This document shows positions 1 through 12,538 of a stretch of DNA of 64,000 bases, one piece after another (the first letter of the stretch is position 1; every line of letters begins with the position of its first letter). The DNA is from Maylandia zebra (lineage: Eukaryota; Chordata; Actinopteri; Cichliformes; Cichlidae). A program made the translations under genes and the position numbers. Where the stretch lies: positions 36,666,659 to 36,730,658 of the forward strand of contig NC_135170.1 in NCBI RefSeq assembly GCF_041146795.1. Direction: 5' to 3'. The notes beneath the pieces were generated by a model, which did not search any database, had not been told where the DNA came from, and saw nothing but the letters and a program-made list of their open reading frames with translations.

Positions 1-813
1 TGTGACACTGATTAGTGGGGTGTATTGTTGTAACCATGGATACTGAAAGCACCTGGGCAGGTGAGAGTCAGGTGACACCAGGTGTTAGATTGGATCAGTT
101 TTTATTGCCAGATAAACACTGACTTTACCTGTCGGCACACAGGAAGTGAAACTGCCCTCTCCTCAGGATGCTTCCTCGAGCAGCAGGTTAGTTTGTGTTG
201 ACACAACTAACCTGCTCACCTGCAGTCAGTGTGACGGTGTACACGTGACATTTCACCCCCACAGTCACACTGACTGTAGTGTGAAACAAAGCAGTCGCTG
301 TCCACCAGACTCAGACCACAGCGAGCGGCTGTGCCTCTGTCGGCAGGTGTAGGGCGTGTTTTTGTGTCATGCTGGTGTTTGAAGGGGTCACTTTGGATCT
401 GAACGAACTCCAGGCGTCGAGGGCCGGTGTCCTGCAGGTTTTAGATGTGTTCTTGAGCCAACACAGCTGCTTTAAATGACCTCCTCAGCATGCCGTAAAG
501 TTCTCCAGAGGCCTGGTAATGAACTAATCATGTGATTCAGGTGTGTTGACCCAAGGTGAGATCCTAAACCTGCAGGACGCCGGCCCTCGAGGCCTGGAGT
601 TCGACACCCCTGCTTTAAAGCATCAAAGTGTCCTGAAGCTTTTCTTTGAGCTGAAATGTTTATTCTGAGTGGAGTCGGGTGGTTGCTGATTCTCACTCAA
701 GATCGCTCCCGTGGATACGAACATGTTGACGAGTTGCAGCGTTAAAACCTTCGTGCCTCGCTCTGCAGTCAGGATGAAGGTGATGGTGCTGATGGTGTTG
801 TTTGTGTCTTCAG
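1..813. other. upstream/intronic DNA before first recognised SOCS7 exon
   Basis: I find no exon I can defend here. A polypyrimidine-AG acceptor ends at 813, immediately before the first recognised SOCS7 exon, so this is probably an intron of that gene. Short open frames show no family resemblance. The N-terminal part of SOCS7 (a long proline-rich region) is expected upstream, outside the window. Confidence 0.5.
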
Positions 814-1684
814 GCTGCAGGTATCCAGACCTCACAGTGCCTTCTCTCCGGTGCCCTTCACTCCGGCTTTCACCGGTGAGTCCACACAGCTGTGAGTGTG
901 TGAGAGGTGAACAGGTGAGATGTTTTTACCTGAGTTTGTGTGACTGAGTGTTTTCAGCAGCTCTGAGTGGCCAGTTTATTAGGAACTCCTCTATAAGCTC
1001 GTTCACGCGTGCTCTGCAGCCGCGAGAACGTTAAACGCTCTTTAATGTGCGAGACCAGGTGAGCAGAGGGCAGGTGAAACTCATGTGACCTGCCTCTGAT
1101 CAGCAACCCAAAAATGTCACATTAAATACATCAAGTATGTTTTTAAAAAATATTTTTAATATTTAATTTATTTCTGAATTTGACAGTTGTGGTCCTCCCA
1201 AACTTGTGTGTGTGTGGGTGGAGCCAGGTGCTGGGGGCGGGGCGGTGTGGGTCTGTGCAGACCTGCCCGCGGTCACAGTCGGGCCGGGTCAGAGACTCCT
1301 CTGCTTCGCGGTGTCAAACATGCGGCCCGGGGACCAATCGGCTCTTCATCGATTATTATTTATGTTTTATTCCGAAAAACGAAACTTTTTTCCTGTTTTG
1401 CTCCTGACACGCCCCCCTCTCCTCTCAGCTCTGCTTCTGTCTGATCACATGACTCATCAGGTCAGCTGATCACTCTGCTCACTAATCTTTCCCTCTCTCC
1501 TCTAACCCCTCCCTCTCTCTGCTTTCACCTGTGTCCAGGTGAGACGGTCTCTCTGGTCGATGTGGATATTTCTCGGAGGGGGGGGAACTCTCTCCACCCC
1601 CCCACTCCTCCTCCCCCTCCCAGACGGAGCCTCAGTCTGCTTGGTACTTCCTCCTTCTTTCTGCTTCCTGTTTGCACTTCCTCC

Positions 1685-1734
<50 letters not shown>

Positions 1735-2056
1735 CGTGACTCTTACGTGAGTTTCTGCTCTCACGGGTTTTCGTGGAATTGTTTTAATCGTCTCATTGAA
1801 GGATTTTAGTCCTCTGAGGACCAATCAGAGGCAGTTATTCTGTTTTAGAATTGTTACTTCGTATAAAGTTGCATTTTTTGGCTCTTTTATTATTTTAAAT
1901 GGTTTTTTGCAGATGATTTTGGGGGTCCTCCTCAGCAGCACGGCCCCTTCATGGAGTGCAGCGCCGGGGCCTCCATGCAGTCGCTGCCCCCCCGACCGAT
2001 GGCCCTGCCCCCCTCCCTCAACACCATCCAGCACAGCCTGAGCCTCAACGGTAGCG

Positions 2057-2131
<75 letters not shown>

Positions 2132-3098
2132 TTAATGGCATGTGTGTTTATTTGCTGATGCGTTTCCTGTTCAGGTTTATTTTCTGTTTTTTACTGTGTT
2201 GATTTTTAGCTTTGACTCATGAGCACATTTGTCATTGTTTTGCTTTTCAATAATTAAACTTCAAACATCAGTTGTGACAGTTTGTTTTTACGTCCTGATT
2301 TTCGTTTTTATCTTTGTTCTGTAGCTGTATTTGTTTATGTAAACTCATGCCCCCCCCATCTCCTTCAGACACCTTCCTGCGAGGTTTACCTCGACCCGTC
2401 CCCCTGCGGCCCGACGGGCAGCACCCGCCCCCCCGGCTCGCCCCTCGCTGCCCGCTCAGTCGACCCGATGCCGGCAACTTCGCCACCAGCCTCAGGGAGC
2501 TGGAGAAGGTGGAGCTACTATCGCCTGCTTTTGTAGCCTGCTGTGCGAGTGGGCGGAGCTAACCTGTGCATCTGCTTTCAGTGCGGCTGGTACTGGGGGC
2601 CGATGAACTGGGAGGACGCTGAGATGAAGCTGAAGGGGAAACCGGACGGCTCGTTTCTGGTGCGGGACAGCTCAGACCCGCGCTACATCCTGAGTCTGAG
2701 CTTCAGGTCGCAGGGAATCACACACCACACACGCATGGAGCACTACAGAGGTAACGCACACACACCTGTGCAGCGCCACGCCTCGCCTGTGAGCCTGCGT
2801 CCCCGTCTCACGGTTTCTCGTCCTGCAGGGACGTTCAGCCTGTGGTGTCACCCAAAGTTTGAGGACCGCTGTCACTCGGTGGTGGAGTTCATCGAGCGAG
2901 CCATCATGCACTCCAAGAACGGAAAGTTCCTGTACTTCCTGCGCTCGCGAGTCCCAGGTACCAGCATCCAATCAGCTCCAGGATATCTGTGGCTGCACAA
3001 GCGCGTGACATAGCCTCGGACGCACCACAAACACCACAAACAAGTGGCATATAAATGCCACTTGTTTTGCACATATTCAACTCTGTATATTTTATATA

Positions 3099-3129
<31 letters not shown>

Positions 3130-4759
3130 TTATTTTATTTTTTTACTATTTAATTTGTAAAAATGTGTATACACACACACACACACACACACACACGTAG
3201 GAAAATATTTAGTATACACATCCAGAAATGCATACACTATTATATATTGTACATATATTTATTAGTTTCAGGTTGGCCATTCTTGTATTTTGCTCGTTTG
3301 TGTTGTTGTGTTTGCACATCTCTGTTGCTTGTGGGGCTCGCACACAAGAATTTCACTCGCATGTGCTGTGCCAGTGTGCCTGCACATGTGATGTGACAAT
3401 AAAAAGTGATTTGATTTTGATTTGATTTGATTTGGCTGCAGCCGCTCATCATTAGATTCTAACAGGGAGCCTCGTGGGTCACAGCCACACTACTCAACTA
3501 CGCAGCCAGTGTGACCTCAATGTTTGTCCAACCCTGAAGCTGCGTCCATGTTTCGTGCTGTCAGTGATGCTCCGTGTATTATATTATATATGGGGGGGGG
3601 GTTGATAGGTTTATAGGATCCAATGAAGACATTAGTTCATCTACATTACCTTCACAGACAGGACATTTTACAAGTACACTCAGTAAGTATCTGGACACAT
3701 CAGCGTTAGTTACAAGCCTGGCTGTCCACAAATATGTTCCTATAATAATTACTGGACTTTGAATTGATTCGCCTTTTGTCCGGTTCACTTTCCTTGATAT
3801 AAAATCTTTATTTAATATATTTTGAGTTTCGTGTCCTTGTGTGTTCAGGTCTGCCGCCGACCCCAGTCCAGCTCCTGTACCCGGTCTCCAGGTTCAGCAG
3901 TGTTAAGTCTCTGCAGCATCTCTGTCGCTTCTGCATCAGACAGCTGGTCCGGATCGACCACATCCAGGAGCTGCCGCTGCCCACGTACGTACCCGCCTGA
4001 GCGCTCCCACGTCAGACACGGTCCTCCTGACCTTAGAGACGCAAAGCTGACGTTTATCTGTCCCGTGGATCTTTTTCATGACACGAGATCCCGCGGTCCT
4101 CGAAGGACGCCGGGCGAGGATTTAAAACAATGTTGAAAATAATCATATTGACCCAAAACAAAACGCATGAAGGGCTGCAGCGTGACTGAGACCAGTGGCG
4201 GGTTTCTCTTTAAAGCATCATTTGGTTTAGTTTCCTTGTGCAGCTTTTGTTTATTTGATCCTTCATGTCAGTTTCACATGTTTGGTTTGATCATGTGATG
4301 TAACTGCAGGTAGAGTCTCACCTGTGACTCATTACAGCCCGTTTCATGCGCTCTCACGGTGACCTGCTGTTAGCGAGCACACCAGAACATGACAAAAAGC
4401 TAAAGCTAGCTGAGAGCCTCGGTATGAGTAACGGATCGAAGGTGATCTAACGCCGTCGCTGTGATGGAGACGATCCAGAGCGGCGTCCTGTGATCTGCTG
4501 AATTGCTGTTACTAAAAAAATCAGTCGGTGCGTGTCTGCGTCGAGGTCCATGTTGTAAAAACGCGCCTGAATGTCGGAGAGTGTAAGCGAGCCGCTAACA
4601 TCTGTCCTGGCTCCCCTCAGGCCTCTGATCGCCTACCTGAGGAAGTTTTATTACTACGACCCCGAAGAGGAGATCAGCCCCACGCTGAAGGAGGACAAGG
4701 AGCAGAAGGAGCGGGGGACGGAGGGCGGCGGCCAGCCGGGGGTCGAGTCACAAACGTAG
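814..4759 (+). CDS. socs7: SOCS7-like suppressor of cytokine signalling, 3' eight exons
   Basis: Exons I see: 814-875, 1539-1643, 1913-2050, 2369-2508, 2582-2750, 2829-2957, 3849-3984 and 4621-4759. All have GT-AG borders and compatible phases, giving 338 codons then TAG. The order is a proline-rich segment (FTGETVSLVDVDIS, then PPTPPPPPRRSLSLL), the linker ATSLRELEK, an SH2 domain from CGWYWGPMNWEDAEMKL through the phosphotyrosine-binding GSFLVRDSSDP to about the end of exon 6, and a SOCS box (SLQHLCRFCIRQLVRIDHI, then LIAYLRKFYYYDPEEE). The SH2-SOCS order and the YLRKFYYYDP ending fit the SOCS6/7 branch, and the SLVDVDIS block fits SOCS7. The family recruits elongin B/C-cullin 5 ubiquitin ligases to phosphotyrosine proteins in cytokine, prolactin and insulin signalling. 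The C-terminal tail after FYYYDP is acidic and Gly-rich. The first exon could start at 814 or at an alternative acceptor near 821. The 5' exons are missing from this window. Confidence 0.93.
1689..1731. repeat. (GT)n microsatellite in SOCS7 intron
   Basis: An uninterrupted GT run of about 21 units lies 45 bases after the 1643 exon end. It produces long Val-Cys or Thr-His shadow reading frames. Confidence 0.97.
2053..2128. repeat. (GC)n-(CA)n compound microsatellite
   Basis: A short alternating GC run passes directly into about 31 CA units, only three bases after the SOCS7 exon ending at 2050. Alternating purine-pyrimidine tracts of this kind can adopt Z-DNA, and length change here would sit next to a splice donor. 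Confidence 0.97.
3098..3198. repeat. (ATT)n and (CA)n microsatellites in SOCS7 intron
   Basis: An ATT run lies at about 3098-3130, then T-rich sequence, then a CA run at about 3170-3197. Both are within the 2958-3848 intron. Confidence 0.9.
3270..3435 (+). mobile_element. LINE 3' tail remnant with (TTTGA)n end
   Basis: The text resembles the 3' end of CR1/Rex1-like LINEs: an AATTTCACTCGCATGTGCTG block, then GTGATGTGACAATAAAAAGT, then repeats of the unit TTTGA. The tail follows an AATAAA-like signal. It is a 5'-truncated copy in a SOCS7 intron. The family assignment rests on the tail structure only. Confidence 0.55.
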
Positions 4760-5588
4760 CACCGGAGCCCGAAGCCGGCGTGAGTCATCTTCACGTTTCA
4801 GACATGCGCTCAGATCAAAGCTTTTATTTTTATTTATTTTTTAGCTGTTTCAGAGCAACTTGAAAGTGTCAGTTCCCAGTGATGATCACTGTGTGCTTTA
4901 TTAATAACTGCTAACAGGACGCAGATGCTCTGTTAGCATGACGGTTTGTTTCTTTTAGTTTGTCACAGAATTTTATTATTTTTTCACCTTAAACAACTGA
5001 TTTCCTTACAGACAGAAGTAATGAGATTACATTCATGATTAGGTTTTTGTGTTAGACTGTTGATGCTAAGCTAACACAGATAAGTGTGCACTGTAGTGAT
5101 GACGGCGTCTCCTCTTCTTCTCTCTCTGCAGTTCTTTCCTTTTCTTTGTTTCTCGGACTCGAACACTGAAGGATGTTCAAAAATCAAGCTGAACTCTCAG
5201 ACTTCAGCCAATCGGCTCCCTCCGCTCAGTCCCGCATCCGGGCGGGTTTCAGATGATCCACCCTCCTTTGAGCTCTCTGATCGGCTCACGGGGAGTCGAC
5301 AGGGGAGGGGCCGGGGATGTGGAGACTCCGCCTCTCTTTTGATGTCATCGCTGAGCAGCCAGACGGCGATGTTAGCTAAAATCAGTAAAAGAGAAAGGAG
5401 CTGAGAAAGTGTCGGTCGCCTCTGGGGTCCTCTGACGATACGAGAGGGTCTCTGATCCCGAGAGCAGAAGGCGGTACAGATTTATCCCAGCTCAGAGCTC
5501 GGCGCAGCACAAAGTGTGAGAGCGTCCCCTGAATGCACCAAAAGGTCTTTAAATGAATAAAACATCACAGAAATAAACGAATGATTGT
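4760..5588 (+). other. probable SOCS7 3' untranslated region
   Basis: No reading frame with family resemblance follows the TAG at 4757-4759. An AATAAA at 5556-5561 is a candidate polyadenylation signal. The extent of the 3' UTR cannot be settled from sequence alone. Confidence 0.4.
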
Positions 5589-6028
5589 ACGGAGCCCCGC
5601 AGGGGACATGGAGGAAGAAAAAAATTAAGACGGACTTTTGCGGGACCTCGCAAAAGTTTTAGCCGCATTCTTCGGAGGCCGCCGGCTCGAAGCCGACCAG
5701 GAGGTCGAGGCACGATGTGCCGGGAAAGCGGTGTTCCTCCCGGCCGTAGTAGGTCTCGACCTCCCGTCAGCTTCGAGATGGCGGGTGTCAGATCTCCGAA
5801 AACGTCGGAGCACTTTTGCAAATATGTGATGTCTTGTAAACCGAGCAGGTATCTGACGTTTACACAACTACATTCACGCCTCAAAATATCTTAAAAGTGT
5901 ATTTTGTGACCCAGAAAGAGGAATATTACAACTAAGCAGCTGCCGCCATTGTTGGAATTCAACTTTTGCGCGATCTCACAAAAGCACGTCTTAATTTTTT
6001 TTCTCCCATGTCCCCTGCGGGGCTCCGT
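5589..6028. mobile_element. MITE A, about 440 bp, long inverted ends
   Basis: Left end ACGGAGCCCCGCAGGGGACA and right end the reverse complement of the same, with similarity continuing inward for about 70 bp (5589-5658 against 5960-6028). Flanks ATGATTGT (5581-5588) and ATGATTGA (6029-6036) form a 7-of-8 match, suggesting an 8-bp target duplication as in hAT-like elements. There is no coding capacity. The interior is related to the element at 32784-33662, in the opposite orientation. Confidence 0.85.
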
Positions 6029-7432
6029 ATGATTGAACCTTTTAAAGCTAAATTTAAGCAGCTTTGATTCGTCGGATCAGCTGATTCGTAGCTTGATTGA
6101 TCATTAAGATTTGATCGGCTCTAACATGCAGAGCGGTCAGCATCAGCTGTGAGCTGGGAGTCTGATCCATAGATCCTCAAACGTCTGCCATCTGTAAGAA
6201 TGTGGGAGACCTTTCTGGGTTGAGGATGACGTCCTTGTGATGTTCGCGCTGCCGCTGAAGCGTGAGCAGCTCTCGTCTGATTGGCTCGGAGACGTCCGCC
6301 GTCTGCTGCGCCGTCGTGTAAAGTTGTTTACTTTCATATTTGCACTGAGCGACTTTTGTGAGTTTGGCCCGATCCTGAAGATGAGTCCTCGCAAACCGCT
6401 CCCCGTTCGTCGATCTCGTGTACGCTGAAACCTTTGGTACGATTTTTGCACTGCAGGTGAGGAAAGGCGGAGTCTGAATGTAGGTGTGGAGCTCCAGGAA
6501 GAGGAGCGCGCTGTGAATGTCACTGAAATATTTCCTGAGTATGAGCCTAGGTCAGCTTCGGGGTTTTATCATTGAGCTAGTGGTACTTGGCCGTCCTTTA
6601 GTTCCTGCAGCGGCGTTTTCTCCACGGTCTCGAGCCGCGGGGAGTCAGCTGACCCTTCAGAGAGCGACAGGTGATCGTGGACGCTCGTTTTCTTCCTTCA
6701 GCTCGCTCAGATATGAGCAGACTTGGACGTTGAAGGCAGAAACTCTGAAAGTGATTCATTCACCTATAACACGTCCCAATGAGATCAAACCCCGCCCACT
6801 CGCACACCTTTGCACACCTGACCAACCACTGCACAAAACAGAATCGTTCAAAGTTACAGAGAAACGGACAGAAACGACCCGACTCCATTAAAAGTGTGGT
6901 GTGAGGTGGAGGGGTCGGGCGGTGTTTGAAGCTCAGTTTGAATATCGGAGTTGAATACGAACAGCACAAAGCGAGTGTTTCCTTCATGCATCTGGCCTGT
7001 AACGCGTCGGTGTGTGAGGCGGCGCGCTCAGTACGGCGGCCGGGATCCTGGAGGCGACCACCGCTCCGCCTGTCGGGGCGTCATTACCAAAAAATAAGAA
7101 AAGAAGAAGAAACAGGACGACTACTGTGACGACTACTGAACTACAGCTTCCCCAAGCTGCACTGGAACAAGCTGGCGTTCAGATGAACTGGACATGAGTG
7201 CATTCAGACACTGGGAAGACTGGAACGCTGGAGCTGGGATGTGAGTGCCCTGCGGGCACTTCCATGATGTCAAACGGTGAACGTGGGGGTGAACCTGCAC
7301 CTGCAGGTGTGCTTGTCTGTGGTGTGGGGGGCAGTAATCTGTGCTTGTCACCTGTTAATAAAACAGTGTGGGCGGGACCAAGGCGCTCTCCTTCTTTGAT
7401 CTGTACACAGGTTCCAGGAATGGCATGATACG
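6029..7432. other. no recognised gene
   Basis: Moderately GC-rich DNA between MITE A and a SINE fragment. It has several open frames of 60-126 codons on both strands, none with recognisable domains or supported splice structure. Part may belong to the SOCS7 3' UTR. Confidence 0.4.
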
Positions 7433-7530
7433 CAGCCTGGCTTCTGTCAGTCTGCCCCAGGGCAGCTGTGGCTGCAGCTGTGGCTCAGTGTGTGAATGAA
7501 TAGTGGCATTGTAAAGCGCTTTATAAATCC
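7433..7530 (+). mobile_element. SINE 3' fragment
   Basis: It carries the blocks TCAGTCTGCCCCAGGGCAGC and TTGTAAAGCGCTTTATAAAT that also occur in the full SINE at 51194-51536. The tRNA-like head is absent. An ATT microsatellite follows at once. Confidence 0.75.
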
Positions 7531-7542
7531 AATCCATCATCG

Positions 7543-7544
<2 letters not shown>

Positions 7545-7589
<45 letters not shown>

Positions 7590-7601
7590 GTTATTGTTAT
7601 T
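7545..7601. repeat. (ATT)n microsatellite
   Basis: About 18 ATT units grow from the 3' end of the SINE fragment, a common origin for such repeats. The minus strand reads as poly-Asn or poly-Ile shadow frames. Confidence 0.95.
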
Positions 7602-9200
7602 AATTCCAAAGGCAATCCTGAAAACCAGAGTCTGCTGTGCAAAAGTCTTGAGCCTCAGCTCATGTCTTTCTGTTTGCAAAGAGCCGACTCGGTGATTGTT
7701 TAAGTTGACCAATACTTCTTTAGCTGCTGAAGGCTTTCAGTCCAGTCCTTGGCCCTGACTGTTTTCAGACCAATGTTTTTGTTACGCTGAACTCTGACCT
7801 TTGAACCTTTCAAGCGTCATGAGGCTCCGAGGAGGTCCAACAGTGAGTCTGCAGCCGTCTGTGACGCATGGTGGAGGCGCGGTCATGGTTTCAGCTGCAC
7901 GTCAGTGCTGTTCTTTGATAAACTGATGAGCTATGAGAAAGCGGAGTTGAGACTGTGCTCACACCAGCTCGTTCGTGTGATTCAAACTCTTCCTCACTGA
8001 TATTCTGTATTTCATGAACACGGTTCACAAAATCACTGCAAAATATGAAAAAGTGAGGGAGGCTCGAGACTTTTGCACAGTAAAAAGTCTGTGGAAGTGA
8101 CGGAAGTAAAAGTACATGTGTGTGTTCGGTGTTTTATTAATTCATAACAGCCCCTCGAGGTGCTTTATATAGAACTGAGAGATGATACAGTGTTAGGAGA
8201 CCGAGCGGTCGGATGATTGCAGCACTCGGTGAAAGTAGGAAGGAAAAACTCCCTTTTAACAGAAACGGGCTCAGAGAGGGAGGATGAGAGAAAACAAGCT
8301 CTGGCAGAGAGCTGATGGATTTATAAAAGCATATTTTAAAGGACCTTCGTCCGGCCCTGAAAACGCTCCTCCTGCACAAAGAAGTCCGAGATCACAGCGA
8401 GAACTTCCAGCTGTGTTTCGCACAGATCTGAGAAGCAGAGCAGCTTCACCAACAGCTGCTGTTCATTCGACTCTTCCTCTGAACCAGCTTCAGTGTTTGC
8501 TTCCTCCCCCGAGGTCTTACCTATTATTACCTTGATGCAAACAAAGTGAATTGATGTGCTGATGCATGCTCAGGCATCCAGGTAAGGAAATCCCAAAATG
8601 ATCAGAGGTGATGACAATTTGGATATTGATCATAAACGGACCTCCCAGCTTCATTCAGTGGGCGGGTTTCAGTCACTACTGCTTATAAGGTTGGAAACCT
8701 GCAGTCAGCTGAGACTGAAGGAGTCACCAGATGAACAGAATCAACAGTTTGAGTAAATTAATCTGTGTTGCCATCAGTGATCGTGCAGTTATTGGTGTTT
8801 TCGAGTCTGCTGTGATGAAAGTGCCCTTCTCTGTTGTCGTGGTTACAGTATCAATGAGCTGGATCCATTTGCAGCTCATCAGAGGATTCGATCCTCCGTC
8901 ATGACTCAAAATGACCAAAATAGACTTGAAATCATTTAATGAACCAAAACTTTCAGCACAGGTAGAATGAGCCAACATTTCACAACAAAAGTTAGATTTG
9001 TGTGGCTGGATGTGTGCGTCTTTGCTCCCATCAGCCACCTGGGCCCCAGGCTGGAAACCATTACAATAACTATCATCATTACAAACACGCCGCTGAAGTT
9101 TTGACTTCACAGGTCAAATGTAATCTACGACATCATTCTAATAACAGCAGCACAAGCTCCGCCTGCAGTCAGACGTCTGGACTGTTGGTAATGTACGAGG
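7602..9200. other. intergenic DNA and possible properdin 3' UTR
   Basis: No gene recognised. At about 8222-8262 a short minus-strand match to the L2-like 3' tail is visible (reverse complement of the GTTAAAAGGGAGTTTTTCCT block seen at 33838 and 63913). The part nearest 9200 should include the properdin 3' UTR, whose poly(A) site I cannot place. Confidence 0.4.
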
Positions 9201-12200
9201 TTAGGCACAGGCGGGGATGTTGATGCAGGACTCGCTCTGGTCCTGCTGCTCGCCGTCGGGCAACGGGCCGCAGTTGACATTTGGTGTCCCATAAAATGAA
9301 GCTTTCTCCGACGAACGAGGAGGGAAAAGGCTGCAAACACACAAACACACGTTGTAGTATTCGCAGAACGGCAGTTTGACACTAGTTTCACTAAAAAACC
9401 GTCGTACTTGGATTTATTTCACTTTCAAAGCAACTGACGACCTGAACCCGGATAAGCCGGAGACCACGGCTGCAGGGGCAAACCTGTATTTTATTCACAG
9501 TAACGTGCAGAAAACATGTCAAATGTTCGAATCATCCTATTTTAATGCGCTGCTGCCTGACGGCCTGCAGATCACAGGTTATTCCTCCAGATTAGCGGAG
9601 TTTGCAGAATGTACTGCAGACGAGACATTCAGTTTTTTGCAGAAACTTTTTTCTGGGATATTTTGCTGACATTAATATTTGTCATGAAATTTTAAAAGGT
9701 TTGTGGTAAGTTTTGTGTTCTGCCGTGAGCATTGTTTGGGTTTCACACAGTGAAGTCGAACCGCGGTTGGAATCAAAAGATGACCAAAGTGTGTAAACCT
9801 GCTTCTTCTGCCCTCACCTGTTTTTAACAGAGCTGAGTGAACACTGAAGCGGTGAAAGTGAGTTAGTCTGACCAGCTCACGTGTACTTCAACCACAGCCA
9901 GCTACCATCCGTGACGCTTTGGCTTTTTGTTATTGCTCTTTTTTAAAATCTGCGTTTTAACAGCGGCCTGTGCACAGGTGATATTAGCCCAGGTAGCATC
10001 TATTACCTAACATCCAAGATGCCCTGGAGCTCACAGCTGGTTAAACTGTGGCTGCGACTATGAAACAAGGCTTCAGACTTTAAGGTTCTCACTGTGATGT
10101 TAGAATCTTAGCTCCCGACTGGATTTTTAACTGCACGACAGATTTGATTTGGTTTGCTGTGTCTTTGTTTTCCAGTCTGTAAACTGACTTGTAGCCGGTG
10201 TAATCAGGTTTGCAGATTCTCTTCCTGGACCGGACCGAGTTTTCGCCACAGGGTGGATCACAGAGACTCCACGGTGTCCAGGCCTCCCAGCGGCCGTTCA
10301 CTGTAACACAAAAATGTGATGAGAAAGCAGCAACCTCCAAAAACTCCTGAAAACGAAGCCGGTGAGCCACCAGGACCTGCAGTTCCTCTACTGGCCAGCA
10401 GAGGCTCCAGCAGTGAGGCCACACCGGTCTCCCATGTTACTCTAACAGGTTCCGTTCGCCTTTCCAAACACGAGGTGTAGCTCATTCAGCCTTTCTTTAG
10501 AAAGTCAACATAATGTGTTGAAAGTTGAGGACAGACTCACTGTTGCAGCCTTTGATGTGGTAGCACACTCGTCTCTCAGTCAGGTTTTCACCTTCGCAGA
10601 GGGACCCGTTATGAGCCCGATGGAGACACTCGCGCACTCGTGAATGGCTGCCGTAAGTCTTCCTACAGCGGATGTCTCGCCCGCCCGGGTACTTACAGTC
10701 ACTCCACTCGGACCACTCGGACCACACGCCGTCCACTGAAAACACAGAAGTTGGACATGAATCAGAAGCTTGTGCCGCAGTCTTTTCCTTTCACCTGCGC
10801 TGAGGTACCAAACCTGGACAGTGGCGTCTGGTTGAGCAGATCTTTGTTTGACGTGCTTCTCCCAGACATGGGCTACCACCATGTTGAGGGGAGGGGCTGT
10901 CACATCTCCTGGCTGATACCTGAAGTCCCAGCCCGCAGGTAACAGGACAGGAACTGAAGGGCGACCATGACCCCCAACTTCCATTCACTGATGGAGAGAT
11001 TTTTTTTTTTTTAAAAAGTTGGGAAAACCGGTTATTGTCTTTGTGTTGACTCCAGGGGGCGCTACTGACTCCTTTTATTTACTGGGGAGTCATAAAGGAC
11101 TTGTACAGGTAGGGAAACACACAGGTGTACCTGGGCAGAAGGGCAGGTGGTTGCAGCTCTCTGTCTGGTGCCTGTCACCTTGACAATTTTGACCAGGTGG
11201 GTTGGATGAAGGGGCGGGGTTAGAACAGGCGCGCTGGCGAGTCCTTCTAATGGCTCTGCCTTGCGGGATGCAGGAACCTGAACACTCGCCCCAACTCGAC
11301 CAACCAGACCAGAACCCGTCAACTGTTAGAGACGCAGAGATCCCGCTAACACTAACTGTCATGTCACCTGACATGCGTACAAACTCCAGGAGAGGCGGCA
11401 TGCGGAGTAAAACTTTAATAAAATAACTTTAATAAAAAGAAAATGACCTAATTTTGAATGTTTTCTGTTGTAAATAAAATGTGTGTTAATGATTTTTGTA
11501 AATCCTTCTGTTGTTATTTACATTTTACACAGCGTCAGCTTTTGTGTTTTAAAAGATCGATAAGGAGCATTAAACCACAGCATCACAACATCAGCAAACA
11601 GGGATCCTGCTCAGACGTCCAGGAAGCGTGGACGAGACGCAGCAGGGAGGCTTTCAGCAGTAACGTCACTGAGTGTGTTGCAGTCCAAGGCTCCAGGTGT
11701 TTGTCAGTGTGTGTGTTACCTGGACATGGACTCTCACAAATCTTGCTCTGAGTGCTCGGCCCTTCGCAGACTTTGCCTCCATATCGAGGGGCGGGGCTAT
11801 CACATTTCCTTTCTGACAGCTGCAGCCCCTCCCCACAAGGGACTGAGCATGGCCTGAATGGAGACCACGCGCCCCAGCTGCCGTCCTCTGCAGAGACAGC
11901 CAATAAGAGCTCAGATAATTTGATAATTTTGACCTTTTTCGGATCACATCATGAGTTGGTTCCTCTCTCACCTGCACAGTTGGGAAGCTCGCTACAGTGC
12001 TGCACCTGTAAGGCGTCTCCAGGGCAACTGTTGCCAGGTGGCGATGTGTTGTCTGACGGCATGGGGTTAGAGCAGGCGCGATGTCGCACCCTGGAGGGAA
12101 CGATGACATCGCCATCTGATTTAGCGATGCACGTAGCAGAACAATGAGACCAGCTAAACCAGCTGGACCAACCACCGTGGACTGAAACGCACAGGTGAGA

Positions 12201-12538
12201 CAGAGAGACAGGTGACAGGTGGGAACTGAGTATCGGAAAGACTTTACTGAACCGCTTTAAAAGTAACACACACCACTTACCTTTGACCTTTATCAGAAAC
12301 ACACCTGTCCCCCCAAAACTCTCAACACAAATAAGCCTGTGAACCCTGAGAGCATGAATGACATCAATGTTACCTGGACAGGTGTTTTCAGCTGCACATC
12401 TCTCTGTTTCCTCTGAAGGACCGCTGCAAGCCATGCGACACTGAGGAGGACTGGAGCATTCTCGCTTTCGCTTCCTGACTCCGACGCCTCCACAGGTGAC
12501 TGAGCATGGAGACCAGCCGAGCCACGAGCTCCACCCCT

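Noticed and set aside
1525..2202. Open frames of 60-100 codons rich in Val-Cys or Thr-His
   Set aside because: They are translations of GT/CA microsatellites and lie over SOCS7 introns and exons in wrong frames.
2543..3013. A single continuous 156-codon frame containing the SH2 domain
   Set aside because: It reads through introns at 2751-2828 and after 2957 by chance; the spliced exons give a better SOCS7 protein.
7521..7712. Poly-Asn open frame
   Set aside because: Translation of an ATT microsatellite.
10640..12147. Plus-strand frames of 60-131 codons over the TSR exons
   Set aside because: Antisense shadows of properdin exons; no splice support or domains.
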